A DNA stretch of 64,000 bases, from positions 1,982,251 to 2,046,250 of the forward strand of contig VZRN01006386.1 of assembly GCA_013397935.1 (NCBI GenBank), written 5' to 3'. Shown here piece after piece: positions 50,001-63,890 of this stretch; position 1 is the first letter of the stretch; each line of letters opens with the position of its first letter. The stretch comes from Dasyornis broadbenti (lineage: Eukaryota > Chordata > Aves > Passeriformes > Dasyornithidae). The position numbers and the translations under genes are program-made. The notes below the pieces were generated by a model. The model was not told the DNA's origin and ran no database searches. It saw only the letters and a list, made by a program, of their open reading frames with translations.

Positions 50001-51954
50001 CCCAGGTCCCCAGAGCTGTCCGATGGGGAGGCCATCCTGCACATTACAGATCTGCTGCTTCCCTAACCAACACTGTTGTTCAGTTCTCATCTCACTTAAA
50101 GCCATTATGAACTGATGCGTGGACAATACTCTGTAGCTGACACCAATAAATCAAGCTAGTTTGCTGTTGCGTTTCCCTCACAGCCACAGGACTAGGTGCT
50201 CCCTCCAGATATGTATTTTGGTATATTTACTCTAACAATATTAAGGTAGTACTTGTTGGAAATGTAGGGCTTTGTCACAAACAGAAAACTATAAAGAAAA
50301 GCTGTTCTGGACTTTCTTTCCTTAGTTTTTGTTCAAATAAAAATAAAACCACCACCGCTGTAAATGACAATGATGCAGGCAGGATGTGCTGAAACCAGCC
50401 ACCACTTCTGCAGCAACCTGGTGGCACAACTATTTTTATGTACTCAATGCCAACCTAAAAGCAGAATAAAGCTCAAATCTGTCTGCAGAATTCCCAGAGC
50501 ATGGAAAGTCATCAATGCAGAAAATAAGTTTAACTTAACCTGAAAAAAAGGTTTAAATATTTATGCTCCTGGTAGGTCCTCATCACTTCACTCTTCAGTA
50601 ACATTTATAGTTGAATTATTTTTTCCACTGAAAGTCATCCCTTTGAACTAGGGCATTCACTGTTTAGGAAATACAGTTAAATTTCCACGTTAGTTGGCGG
50701 AAGTTAGTTAACTATCGGGGGGAAATGATACATTAAAAAGGCAAGTGAAATACCATCAGCCCCGCTTTCCACTTGGATTTGACCTCTACCACAACTGCAA
50801 TAATGACGCAGATGTTATTTGTATGGTTACTGCATATAAATATATAAGTATCCACATACTGGATCAAATATTAAGCAGTTGCCATTTGTCTGACACACAA
50901 TACACCATGCCTTCTGGTTTTGTATCAGACAGGAGAGCGACTGCCTTCTAACACTATGGTCATCAGTGGGTACCTGCCTTTTGCCAAGTCACATTCCCTT
51001 TCCACATGATTACTTACATTCAAATCCTGCTTTATTGTTGCAAATTCAACAGACCAGTTGTTACCTTTACTACTTGTTGCGTTTGTCTCCCCCACGCGTG
51101 CTTGTGTACCAGGGTTTTATGGGACCAAATGTTCTACACTACCTTGTAGCTCCTCCTGTTAACTACTGGCATTGGTAATTAAACAACTCACATCACTTAC
51201 AAGCAGAAATTGGAGGAATAATAATAGCGAAAAAATAACAGCAACAACAGAAAGAGCCCATGAGCACCAGCTGCCAGGAAATCACTATCCAGGAGCACTG
51301 TTGAAGTTCATGCTGTCTGGCTAATTAAGTACTTGAGGCGATATTAAGGAGCTGCACCCATATACAGTGCTTGCCAAGGCTTCCTGTGCTTTGCACCCTG
51401 AAATGTCACCCAGAAAAGTAATTTCAACCCTGAAATGATACTCAGATATTCTGACTTCATCCCCTCTTTGCTACAGATGAAGGAATGAGCCATGAAAAAA
51501 TCCTGTGCAATACTTCCACAAAAGTACCAACCTTTGACTCGTGCCATTGAGGCAGATCATCAGGAGAGAGCCAACTATCAAAATACAACAGTGTTTTTGC
51601 TCCACTGTCTGCCTCTACCCAAGAGATACTTTCAGAAGTCATGCACTGGCTCTTCGAGTCCCTTTCTTCAAAGCTTATAAAAATAGCACGAAGTAACAGC
51701 AAAGCACAATAAAATGATGGGTGCCTCATCCGGCTTCTGAGCTCTGGCAGCTCTGGTGACAGGACACAGTGTCCAGGACAGTTGTAAGCCAGATGACGCT
51801 GAAAGTGTTGGGACTTTTGTTCTGGGACATCTCATGGCTTCTTCACTTTGCACAGTCCTGGCTACATGGGGCATTTTTGCCTCACGTGTTAAACCAACCA
51901 CTGTTTGAGATCCATCAGTACTTGGCATGCTAATGACATCAGAAATAAAATCAC

Positions 51955-51992
51955 CACCACAACAACAATAATAATAAAAATAATAATAAAAT
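51955..51992. repeat. (CAN/AAT)n trinucleotide repeat
   Basis: CACCACCACAACAACAATAA grades into TAATAATAATAA, a short imperfect trinucleotide tract next to the 52-kb exon-like segment. Confidence 0.85.
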
Positions 51993-52025
51993 TCAAGTAG
52001 CTTCAAAAACCTTCATGGTACTTAC

Positions 52026-52256
52026 AGACTCCGGGCTCTCCTGCCAACCAAGGTAGCGATGGGGAAGGCTGAGCTCTGGTGCCAGGGATACTCATCATGC
52101 CTACAATGACCAGCTGTTGCCAGTATGGAGGATGGCACAGGCACTATTTCAAAAATCTCACTCCTGGATAGCGCCTGGGACGTCCTCGTGACCCTCTGCC
52201 AAGCATGTGACATTGCAAGCTCCAAGAGGCTCCTCACTTGCTTTCCTGAAATGCTG
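52026..52256 (-). other. Exon-like segment, 231 nt, frame-compatible with SPRED2
   Basis: On the minus strand, acceptor GCCCGTTCCACAG and a strong donor CT|GTAAGT bound 231 nt that are open through all codons in one frame. The segment is phase 2 at both ends, so insertion between SPRED2 exon 1 and exon 2 would keep the frame and add 77 residues before EVH1. The peptide includes QVRSLLELAMSHAWQRVTRT and ends LVGRRARSL. The open frame extends upstream to an ATG at 52336, so it could instead be a first exon. No domain is recognised. Confidence 0.3.
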
Positions 52257-55200
52257 CTGTGGAACGGGCACAGAAAGCTCTGATGAGCCCAGCGGTGCTC
52301 ACACCGTCTCCACATAGTTGGTTTTATTAACTTCAACCTGCATCCATCAGCTGCAGAAGGTGCTACATCCCATTTAGATTTGTAGGGATAAAATTAAGCT
52401 TTTCCTTTGATAGGGAGTAATTTTTGCTCAATGCCACAATGCTTGTTCAGGCAGGCTCTCTATTCACCTGGGGCAAGCATGCTCTCCAAGCTTAATTAGA
52501 TCATATCCCTAGCTAAAAAACTTAATAGTTAATTGAAACTTCATGCCAACCTATGCTCTGCTCTGCATATCTCTCATGCCTGGTGCAATGGAAGTCCAAG
52601 GGTGGGAGAGCAGCGTGGGGTGGGGAGAAGGTTTAATTTTAGCCAAAAGGAAGAACACAGTCAGCACACACTACCTAGGTTAAAGAAACAAAAACAAAAT
52701 AAAAATCCACTCTGCCGTAATCCTGCTCCATGACATGAGCTGACTAATATATGCACGACCCATAAGGCAGAGGAGCGCTGAAAGTCAAAAAATGTTCAAA
52801 ACTAGAGGTACAATCACGGACAACACAAGCCAAGAGTGCTGTGCTATGTAACGTGAAGAGACAGCCTGCACAAGCCTTGGGGCTGCCAACAAGGCACTCT
52901 TGACAAAACTAAGGCTTATCCTGCAGAGGGGAAGTTATCACACTGAGAAGCAAGTATCTTTTTTAAGCACAGAAGAGGTTAGTATATTTAACATTTTAAT
53001 TAGATCACGAATGACAAAGCCACAGTGCTGTAAAATAAGTTCCTATATTTAAAATGTTCTAAAATAAAATGAATATGCAGGGACTGGATTTTAGCCTTTT
53101 AGGTATTTTCTTCCCCCATATTTAAGGTCTAGTTTTCAGAATAAGTTAAATATAAAACAGCAAGAATATACACAAGCTATAAACAAGCACAAACCTTTCA
53201 ACTTTGCCTTATTCAATTAACAGAAGAAACTCATTCATGTTCCCTGTAACGCAGCACCTTCCAACAAGCCACACTTTGCCCTCTCTCCAGTCATGTTTCT
53301 TCCTGGGTTTCAAAGATTTCCCTTTGGCACCAAGGGAGTGTCTAAATCCCCTTTATAAATTATACAACAAGAGATGCCTGAAACAGGTGCTCAAACAAGG
53401 ATAATCCCATTGAAGCCATCCAAGGAAAACCTTCCTTGGTTTTCTGCCATCTCACTAACCTAAGGATCTCTAAGGACAGCTCTGCCAATCTACATGTAGG
53501 ACCCCCCTGGACCTTATATAATACAGCTTCCAGGAGAACATTATAAACTTTTCAAGTGTTTTGCTGTCCAGAATTTGAAGCTAAACATCAAATCAGCAAA
53601 ACACTCCAAAGGGGTTACTTATTTCATTGATGAAGATTTTTCATTTTCAAGTATCTTGAAATGCATGACATAACAGGAAAATTTACCTATGGATTAAAAA
53701 AAAAGAAAAAAAAAAATCAACAAACTTTTCTGCATTTTCTGTATGAGACCTTGAGGAGAGGTTTAGGCACTGGAGAGTTTTCTCCCAACACAACACCATT
53801 TCTGTAGAACACAGCCCAGTTCCCTTCACTGTTTGGTCTGCACTGTGGACTTCCATGCCGCACGTCTCTCCTCACCAACCACTGCCATCCGTCATGCTTC
53901 AGTTGCCTCTCCCTGGCTATTTACTTAAGGCTGGGTACAGCCAGGAATTCTTTTGTGTAACAAAATGTACAAACGTGCTTTTATGTGGGGCATTTCGATG
54001 CTGGAGAGTGCTCTCAAGGAGTTTCTCTTTTCTGCCTTGAGGAGCTGGCTTCACTCAGAAGTTTGGGGAGCAGCAGAAGTTTCTTGCTGACAGAAGTCAC
54101 ACAGAGGAAAGGGGCACAACATTTACTCCATCCACCTAAGGAAACGAGAGCTTAAAAGAGTGCAGAATCCAGAACGTAAGGTATTATAAGGCTTAACAGG
54201 TAAGGAAAATAGCCAGGTACTCTGTATCTGGTAAGGAATGCACCTCTGAACAGTAAGCCAAAGAAGACTCACGCCATCTAACACTGGAAGACACTGCCTG
54301 CAGACACAAAGATTCACTTTTACTGGTCTAAGAAAAATAGTCACCACTTCCTTGTGCCCTCTGTAGCAAAGGGTGACTCAACTGGCCCAAATTCACATCA
54401 TGGCAGTTAATAAAACCATAAACTGAAATTATTCAGTACAATAAAAATGAGTACTTTTCTGCTGACTCATCAGTAATTAAGATAAATTTCTCTGCCGTTC
54501 CATTTTTGCCTCCTCTCTGCCCACTGCTCTCATCACACACAGGGACGTTTACTTCAATACACACTGAAAAATAAATCCTGCGCTAACCACACTCAGAAGT
54601 AACATCAGTAGCAATGTACCAAGTATTTTTTAATACATGCTAAGATTTGGAGAGTCACTTTCATATAAAGATGAGAGAGGATGTGAAGGATCTGTCTTTG
54701 ATGCTTGGTTCTCAACAGAAGGCGTCTTAATGTTGACCATTTCAAGAGACAACCTCTTCCAAACACAGGCATGTTCTCTGCACTCACCAGCAGGAGCTTT
54801 CAGCTAGATCCCTGGAGCCCATTGAGTTCTTTATAGTATTAATTACAATGAGTAGCATATGTCACATACTGTCTCTAAGTGTTCCACAGACAACTGGTCA
54901 GAGACAACAGATCCAGACGCCTGTTGCAAAGCAGTTGGGTTTTCCCACCCTTGCTTAGAGGGCAGGGCTTTCTTTAATGCTGGACAAAGGCAGCACCTGG
55001 CTGTTTTTAACACCCATACCATGAGCAGGTGTAGCCAGGGCTCACTACTTGTGATCCAAAGCGAAAGATGATCTGAAGAATGTCCAACCAGGGATGCACA
55101 TTTGCAGTCCCATCTCTACCATCTGTACCCCAAGCACAGAAATCAGAGCAACTTTTTCCTTCTTAAAATATGTACAGGCAAGCACTACTTGCAGTGGAGT

Positions 55201-56093
55201 ATTTTCAGGAAGGTACCAGACTCAAGTAGAACCACAAAACTTGGTAAACGGTCTCGTGAGAAATTATTCCTCCCATTCCTTCAGCAGTGAGCAAGCAAAA
55301 GAGGGAAACAGTCTAATAATATTTAATTGCACTTTTTTTCTTTATATAAAATTTGCACAAAAGGTATGCCTTTTAAAATCCTAACATTTAAGTGCTGGAA
55401 CAAAGGACATATTTTCTCCTCCTTATCACCTTACCCCAAATCAACACAGAAACCTTAGTTACATTCACAATCCAAAGAGAACGGATTAGCAAAAGCACCC
55501 TGTGATTTAATTGCTTCAGTCACTGCAGAACGTGAAGTGCATTTGGCCAGCAGAGGCAAACCCAAAGCAGCAAGGTGCTGTCCTGCTCACTGCTATTCCC
55601 CTTTTTAGTTTTGTTTAAGTCAGCGCTGAGAAAGCAAATTAAGCTTCCAACTCTCAACTCCTATAATTGCATGAGATACACGGCACTGACTCCAGAAGTT
55701 TACATATTTTCTCTTTAAAACATGAATGGGAAAGTGTACACAAACACCCTTCTTTCCCAATCCCTTCCTTCCCATAAGAAGTGCTGTTTGTTTTCTTATT
55801 CAACCTTATGAAAGGTTGGGGAAGCTATTCCACCAATACTCTGATAAAGGTAGCCCACGCTTCCTTAGGCATACAGCAAAAGGAAGGAGGAGAAAAAAAA
55901 AACCCACCAAAACACCCTCACCAGCAACAAAGCTGCTAGATGTATTATTTAATGACTTTTGTACAGAACAGCAAATTTTATCAAGAAATTAACCCAATCT
56001 AGCTCCCTCAGAGCTTTTCTGAACTAGAAAATAAAGAGTACACGGACGTAGAAGCACCAAGCACTGCAGAATTTCAGTGCTCCATACCAAACC

Positions 56094-56111
56094 AAAAAAA
56101 AAAAAAAAAAA
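56094..56111. repeat. Poly(A) run, 18 bases
   Basis: Homopolymer in the upstream half of the window, with no retroposed gene recognised next to it. Confidence 0.95.
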
Positions 56112-58497
56112 TGCCTCAGAGGGGGGCTTTTTGTGTTTCAATTTATGCATCTTCAGGACCACCATTTCTAAAACAGTCCACACGGCTGCTAACTCCAGGG
56201 AACTTCAATTTTTGCTGCTTATGGGGATTTGGAACGAAGGCAGGGGCTTTTATGCAGGCACTGGAAATTTATTTCTGGACTCTTGTTTAAAGGCACACAT
56301 GCAGAACCAAAGCAAATGAATGGTTGGTGGCAGACTTTGTTAAGCTGTAGTTTTTTTCATTCATAGGCTGTGATTTTAAAGGGCTCCTCAACTACTCACT
56401 GGGGGAGGATCAGCACAGCTGAGGTCACTGGCACATCAACTGCTATCTCCACACCCAAAAACTGGGAGACTCTGGCTAGATCCTGGTCTCTGGGCACAGT
56501 TATTCCTAGGACCCAGCAACAAGCCTGGGAGAGAAGCAAGGTGATTTTTAATGTGCAAGCACAGGAGAGAAGTTGGGTGAAAACATCACAGTAAGGCAAG
56601 CACACATTTTAAGACTGTCCAGCTCAGCATCATGCAAGATGGCCACAGCAATCCCAGGATCAACAAACTCTTCTGGAGTTCAATCCAAGGCATCAAAATA
56701 AGCCTATGTCTGTCTCCCCTTTATCTGCTGTCTGCTAACCATTTCTACACATACCACATTCCCATAATCATAACTTTGACGTGGGGGAAGATCATCCTCC
56801 CCCACGTACACATCAAGTCGAACGGATAAAATCCCTCACCTTCCTCCTGACTCTGCCCATCCGCACAACTCTATGTTTGGAAGGATTTTAACCAAAAATG
56901 GTCACTTATCCAGACAGACTGACCTGAGAAGGTTTAGGACTTCTGGGTAAGGGTGAGGGAGACACAGACATTAAAAACTGATAAAAGCACAAACAAACCT
57001 GATAAACAATTCAAAAAAGAAAAAAAGTTGGTATTTATCATATAACTTGTTTTAGGAACTACTGTAAAAAGGCACATCACCGACCTGATAAGATCTTCCA
57101 AACCAGCAGAGTTTATGTATACATAGGCACAAGGGGAAATGGTTTATTTGGGCTTTAAGGTTCTTCCTGTAGGATGCAGTGTTTATAAAGGGTATTTCTA
57201 GAACTTCCTGAGCGCATTGTGAGATCGTGCTCTCTGTGTGCCTCCAGCTCCCCCTCCACACCAGCCTGCCCCTCTCCTATTAATATCCCTTTAATTTTTT
57301 CATTTTATTTATTGTTTTTAACCAATCTGGTTAACTCTACATTTCACTTCAGACAACAAGCAGAAGCTCATCTCCAGCACTGCTTAGTAATTTTCCAGCC
57401 ATTCAATACACTCATGACGTATTACTATATCAAAATGCCAAATGCTTGCACTGAAAAAAAAAAGAAGGAAATTTTACTGTTAAACAGCTCTAGTGGCTTA
57501 ATTGTACTGCAGCCTCTTATTCTTCCTTTTAAACACAAAACAAGCTCTGCACTTAGTTTTTCCTTCTAGTTCAACTAAACACCAGGTGCCTTTTTAAAAA
57601 CACAAGGTCATTCAAGCAGTGTAAGTATCAGAATTACTGTTTTATAAAAATCTATACCATCTCCTAACCCTTTTTAGCTTTACAGCCACCAAACTGCATA
57701 CATACAGGAACAACATGTAAAGCAATGATGGGCTGCAACCAGCTTAACACCTTCCATGCCAAGTTTCAGTCAAGGATGAATTATGCTAGCAGCATTATGA
57801 ATCTCTAGTGATAAAGTTTTTGCTGTAATTTCACCAGTATTTAAAATAAAAAAGGACACCACTGAAGTATCAGTAGCTTTTCTGTAATTTATACGCACAC
57901 ACTTTAAATACACGGAGCACAACAAGCTCCTCAAATACAGACATTTACACTGAGGTCTAACGGGGTGTCTGTACCCTGGCCCTCCATTGCCACCAAGGCA
58001 AGCAGGGCTTTTAATACAACCTAAAAAATTAAAAACTTTAAAAAGTAATCAGCACTAAGGAATCAGGCACCTTGGGTTTTAGGAAATGTAATCACATCAA
58101 GTGGCTGCATTGCTGAAATTGTAGAGAAAATGGCAGAAGGCGGGTCTAGGTCTAGCCCCCACTTTCAGCAACATGCCCTCCCAGGCAGCTCTTCCACAGC
58201 CAACCTAGCAGCAGAGGAGGGTGAACTTCCCAGCTTGTCAGCATCAGCAGGACTCACTGCATGGGGTATCTAAGGCAAAATTAGGCATCCATCATCCTAC
58301 TGAACCACCTGCCTTCTGACCTCAAACCCTCACCCACACAGTACAGACGAACGATGGAGAGGTGCAAAGATCCAAGCGTCACAGTAATCACACAAATAAA
58401 TGAAATAAAAGCAAGTAACTGAACAAAAACTAAGCTAAAAACCTCCAAGCATGCTTTAAATCAACCCAGGTAATACTTTCAGATCTCTACATAATTT

Positions 58498-58621
58498 TTA
58501 AGAACGAGACTGTTTGGAAGTAACTGCAACCCCAGAGCCAGATCCCTGCAGCAGCAGCCGACTGTACTCGCCAGCTCTGCTGATGCCTTCCAGCAGCTCT
58601 TTTATGGCATCCCTTGGATCA
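58498..58621 (-). other. Candidate terminal coding exon of an unidentified transcript
   Basis: On the minus strand, acceptor CTTTTGTTTTCCAG is followed by one base completing a codon and then 40 codons and TAA. The peptide begins DPRDAIKELLEGISRAGEYS and ends VAVTSKQSRS. It reads like a real C-terminus: an amphipathic helix, Gly/Ser linker, basic-polar tail. No preceding exon was found in 58.6-64 kb, so the source gene would start beyond the window, or this is an alternative last exon spliced to an upstream SPRED2 exon. The protein is not recognised. Confidence 0.3.
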
Positions 58622-61600
58622 CTGGAAAACAAAAGAGGTAGCCCTCCAGTATTAAAACCTGGATACTTTTCCCCTTCTCAGCCCTCAAGGTTTTACAAGG
58701 ATGGGATGCGGTGCTGAGCTGCCCAGCGTGCCTCTCTCTACCAAGGCATGATCCCAGCTATTCTCCCAGCCCTTGCCTCGTTCTGTCCCAACTTGAGGCA
58801 AAGCACACGCTTTCCTCTATGCTGCAACTTGAAGCATTAGTTAGTAACCTTCTATCTGCTCCAGGGCATACCTTTCCACTAGTAAAACCAGGTAAACAGC
58901 CAGCATGCCTTCCAAGCACTTGGAAGCCCAGGTGGGAGTGTTTGGACATGTCAGTGAAGAAATGCAGTGAGCACAGGTAAGCTGAGCTCTCTGTTTTTAG
59001 TGAGGGGGGTGAACATGATGGGTATCTTTTTGGGCAGCATCCCACTCAAAACAGGGACCTGCTCAAGGTGCTATGGGTTAGTAGCTGTTACAGTTGCAGT
59101 AAAAGAAGTGCTGCCAATATTTAAAGGGAGAAAACCAGATATACACAAGGCTATGGGATACCCTTCTTTCACTTCACATCCATCCCCCAAAAAAATGCTT
59201 TCCACCACCAGTATGGGAATGAATAAATAAAAAGCATAAATGGTCCAGAGACTCAAACAAAAGAAGTAAATTACACAGGTATGCTTTAGCTCAGATACTA
59301 ATTGCTGCTAGTGGCATCAACTAATCCTAAACATGGACTTAATTCCTATAAAACCACACCATTTAAAAAATGTTGTCTTTCGGCAGGTGAGGGGAGGACC
59401 AGGAAGGAGCTGGTAGGCAAACTGTGGTGCTGCAACAGGCTCTAGTGTTTAGGGAAGAAGCTTTGTGATTTCCCACAGCATTTTGAAACTCTGCTGTACA
59501 AATGCTTTCCATGTATTTCAAATATTGCAATGGAAACTAATCTTGCTCCCAATGACTCAAACAGGCAAGTGATGTTTAACATTTTAACGTACACGAGGGA
59601 AGCTGCCACTTCTAACAAGCAAGAAAAGAAGTAATGGGACTATCCAAACAGGATGTATGCATAATGCAGTTAAAAAACCCAACAACCTAAGTGTTTCCAG
59701 ACCTCCTCGGGACTCGAGTGCATGTGCAGAACATGCTCCTGTCCTTGCACGGCAGCGCAGGTCCTTACAAGCAGGGAGATGTGTTTCCCATACGCAGGAT
59801 CAAAAGACGCTATCAGGTTTTACAACACATCTCCCAGTACCATCAGCGCCAGCGTGGCAAAGAGCAGCAGCAGAGGTGGAACGGTGATCAACTCAAATTC
59901 CTATTAAAAAAGAGGGGGAAGTGGTTACTCTCAACAAGAGACAAACACTTTTGTTCTTAGTGAGAGATGTACACAGGTAATGAGTCCTAGCATTACTTTT
60001 GAAAGCCCATTTATTGTCCAGGTAGTTCACTGAAGACACTACTTTTGGCTTGCACTTTGCTTCATTTCTGTAGTACCTGGGACAAAAAGCTCTAGCTAGC
60101 AAGGAACGAGCTCCATCACCACAGCAATCTTCAGGTCATGAAATGCTTTTTCTCCTTGCCAGGCACCGCTGTCAAAATCCAAGCATTTTGGGAAACTCTG
60201 CAATCCTACTTTTTAAAACACCACAGATGGGGAAATCAACTTCTGTTGTTAAAAAGTCCTGTGACCCCTCCTCCCCACGCCTGCCAGTAAGAAGTTTCCT
60301 TCCTAGCTGGAATAGCCATCAGCGATACTCAGCTGATAGACTCAAGATCTCTCCTCTGATTACAGCTTGAGAACAAAGTGGGGGGGGGTGGAGACACGAC
60401 ACAACAAAACCTCAAAACATAGTCCTTGAAGTACGAGCTGCAGGCAAAGAAAGTCAAAGAATAAAGTTATTCAAAGAGCGTAAGAATAAGCAGGCTGGAG
60501 ACAAAAACAGTAATGTGGGTTAAATCTCACTTTAGACCTACTGCAACAGGTAGAACCTGCTGGCTGTTGGTAGAAAGGTCTCCAAAAGCCTTGAAAGCAG
60601 ACTTTGTAATAGTGCTTTTGATAAAACACCTTACTTTAAGGTGAAGCATCTACTTCTACTGCATGGGGTAGACAGTGTTTAACTCTACTGGCTACATCGG
60701 GTGCGTGTTACAGTGATCACCTTCCCCTAAAGTGAGGAGAAAATACTGCCATGAAGGTTTGGCTGCAGCATGAGTCGAGCTGACAGCAGAAGTCCTGCCT
60801 CCAGACAAGTGTGACACATGAAGGAACAGAAATAAAATAGGCAAGAGGCAAAATAATACCCTCAGAGCGCAGGGAAAAGGAAATGGAGACAGAAAATGAG
60901 GTGGAGCGAAGACATCCTCCTGGACTTTGAGATGATGTCCACCTGCCCACACAACATTTGTCTGACATCAAGCTGGAGCAGAAAAAAGAAGTTGAGAGCA
61001 TTTGAGGGTACCAAGACTGATGGTGATAAACCTCCCAAAACTGCTGTGCTGGTGGGCAGAAGTGCAATATTTGGGCATTGTTTTGCTATTCGTGCTGCAT
61101 CAGCAGGGCTTGCCCCTCAACCCAGCTCCATCCTGCAGCCCCATGCCCTCCACTCACCCAGCAGCGGGGGCCAGCAGATGGTTTTCCTTGCCTTGAAACG
61201 AACCAAATCCTAAGAAACCATGGGCAAACCCAGCCTTTGGTCCCAAGAACTGATGCAAAACCCAAGGTGAGGGTCAGAGGCAGAGCGAAGGCAGCCAGCA
61301 CAGCCCAGCTGCATTTCTCTGCAGCTTGAGAGGGTCAGGTTTACAGTACTGAGTAAGCACTAGAAAAATAAATGATTAAAGGGAATTTGACAAGGAAAGG
61401 GGGTGGACGTGGGTAGAGAAACGGGAAGGAAGGAAAACTCAGAAGATCTTGGCAGAAAACCAATAGGTAAGAAAAGAAACAACAAAAAAAAAAAAAGAAA
61501 AAAGGAAGAAAAAAAAAGATAAAGAAAAGAAGAAATCATTAGAAACCATCAGCTGAGTTTACCCATGGCCAAAGTGGAAAGAAACAGTCAGTGTAAGCAA

Positions 61601-62805
61601 GATGCTGGGAGATGCTGCCCTGCTTGCTGCCAGGCTTGGAGCAGACCTCTCTTTCCAGTGCTGGGATTTATGTGACAACAGCTTCTTACTTGCTTTTGGT
61701 AGTCTACAGAAATGGGGACCTGCTGCAGTTCCCACCTCCTGTCAATCAACTCCACAGTCTATTTGTGCCTTTTTTTAGTCAACTGACCTTTTCTATTTTA
61801 CTTCTTTTTGAATTTCTACACTGCTTTAGAAGCCTAAGTCCTCCAAAAATCAAATGCTCCACTTAGCAAACAGGGCATATATCAAAAACAGAGTCTCCAG
61901 AGCTGTACTTTTAGTTTCACTGATCTCCGTGCCCTCTCCACCCCTGCACAGCTCTTGTAAGACAGATCACCTTGTGTTGTTAAAAAGGGGGAAAAAAAAG
62001 GAAAAACAAAAAAGCCACATTTTTCAATGAATTTGTTGTAGGGAGCAGTTCCTAGTCCATTCTGCTGGAGGGAAGGAAATTGAATTTATCGATTCCTCAA
62101 GCATGCCAGAGCGTGTAAGAAAGAAAAAGGAGGGATTGAAACCAATAGTTAAGTTCTGTCTCATTCCTGAGCTCCTATTTTCCAGCCTGGTCCAAAAGAA
62201 GGAGGACAACTACCATCATCTCCCTGCATTTTGGTGGCCAACAGGAAACAATTTTGTGGTTTAAATCCAGCTAACAGCAAACCAAGCCCATGTTGAGAGC
62301 AAGCCTTGCCACACAACGTACTTTTGTTTGCAGCCTCAGGATTTAATTAAATAGGTAGATAAAACCTACCTTTTAACCCACGCTCCAGGGTGTGCCTTGG
62401 TGAGATAAAAAACAGGCTGCAAAAACAGGTCAAAGATGATTCCATTGCTGGTGGAGCATCTGTGCCGCACTCAAACACCATCCCACCACCACCGTCCCAC
62501 CGCACCCCTCAAGGAGGGGAGCTGCACCAAAACCCCTCACTTTCTGGCTCAAAGGCAGGTTATTTTGGTTTCTCCTTTTCAATGCAGAATCTGGGTTATC
62601 CAAGGGCTGCCCAGGGCCATAGTGCACACTAATGTGCTGAGAAACTCAAAATCCAGCTCCCTTCCGCTTGCGGCAACCCTCTTCCCACAGGTTTCCCTTC
62701 CAGCTGTCTGACCAAACACCCTCTCCATACAACTTTCCCCTACAACTTTGCTTCGAGGCATTTCCAAAACAGAAGTAGAAAGAGTAGAAAGGGTAAATCC
62801 CTTCC

Positions 62806-62836
62806 TTCTTTCTTTCTTTCCTTCCCCTCCCTTCTT
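62806..62836. repeat. CT-rich (CTTT)n tract
   Basis: Imperfect CTTT units form a pyrimidine-only tract of about 30 bp. Confidence 0.85.
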
Positions 62837-63399
62837 CATCTTACAAATCTATTATTCTCTTATAAATAACAATTTCTCCCAGAGACTGAACAAAGCAGCT
62901 ACTTACATGTCATATTTTAAACAGGCATGTTTTCAGGCCAAGAAATAAACAGTTATATTTTGGCAATCCTTCATTTCCTGTCCTATTTGCGAGCGATAAT
63001 GTCATAACACACAGTGTGTCCCATGCCTTCCTCCCTGACTGAAATTTGCAGCAAAATAATTTAGCTGAACGAGCGGCTTTTGATAGCTACAGAAAAATCA
63101 TCAGAATTGGGCAAAAATGTAGTGAAAATGAAGGGGGAAAAAAACCTTTTTTTCAGCACTAAGGGCAAACTGCAATATTGATGGACTCAGTATTCAGAGC
63201 AAACATCGTTTGTGTCTACTCAGTGGTGGAGAGAAACGAGATTTTGGGACCAGCAAAAGAACGAACAAGACCAAGTTATTTTAATTTTCCTTCCCTACAC
63301 TGGGAAAAATGCATCCGTGTGATCTCATGCCACATTCTGCTGTCCCGGACACCACCACGGCAAGCCTACATATATCCCACTTAACCCAGCTTGTTAAAA

Positions 63400-63890
63400 A
63401 CCTCCGGGGGACCAGTCCCACTTGCAAACACTTGGCAGGCACGCTCCCAGCTCGCTGGAATAAATCAAGCGTGCATTGGAGCGGCGGGGACACTCCCGGG
63501 ACACAGCTTGGCCAGGGCATCGCGGCTGCATCCCAAGCAGCAAAAGGCTGCGGACCAACACTTCCTCGTTCTCTGACCTTTTCCATTTAATTACTTCCTG
63601 TGACTTTCTTGTAGCCATGCATCGGAACGAGCAGGCGGCAGCCTCCGGGCATAACCAAATCACTTTAAGGGTTCAGCTCCATTCTCCTCCTCACACATGG
63701 AGAAGACACGGGCAGCCCATCCGGGACGGTGTTGGAGAGGGTCGCCCACAGCCGCCCATCTTCTGGGTGCAAGCAGTGCTGCCCGAAAACTCCCACTGCT
63801 TACGCCCAGCACCTTCGAGCCTCTGATTTATTACCTGGCATCCCCGTTCTCCCCCCACCCTGCAATGTGCGAGGCAGCACGGGCTGAGTG
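63400..63890. promoter_or_regulatory. CpG-rich patch, possible promoter or enhancer
   Basis: By eye about 27 CpGs in under 500 bp, with clusters such as GAGCGGCGGGG and ETS-type ACTTCCTG cores at 63593-63600. Composition is clearly unlike the flanks. No first exon is convincingly identified in it. Confidence 0.35.
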
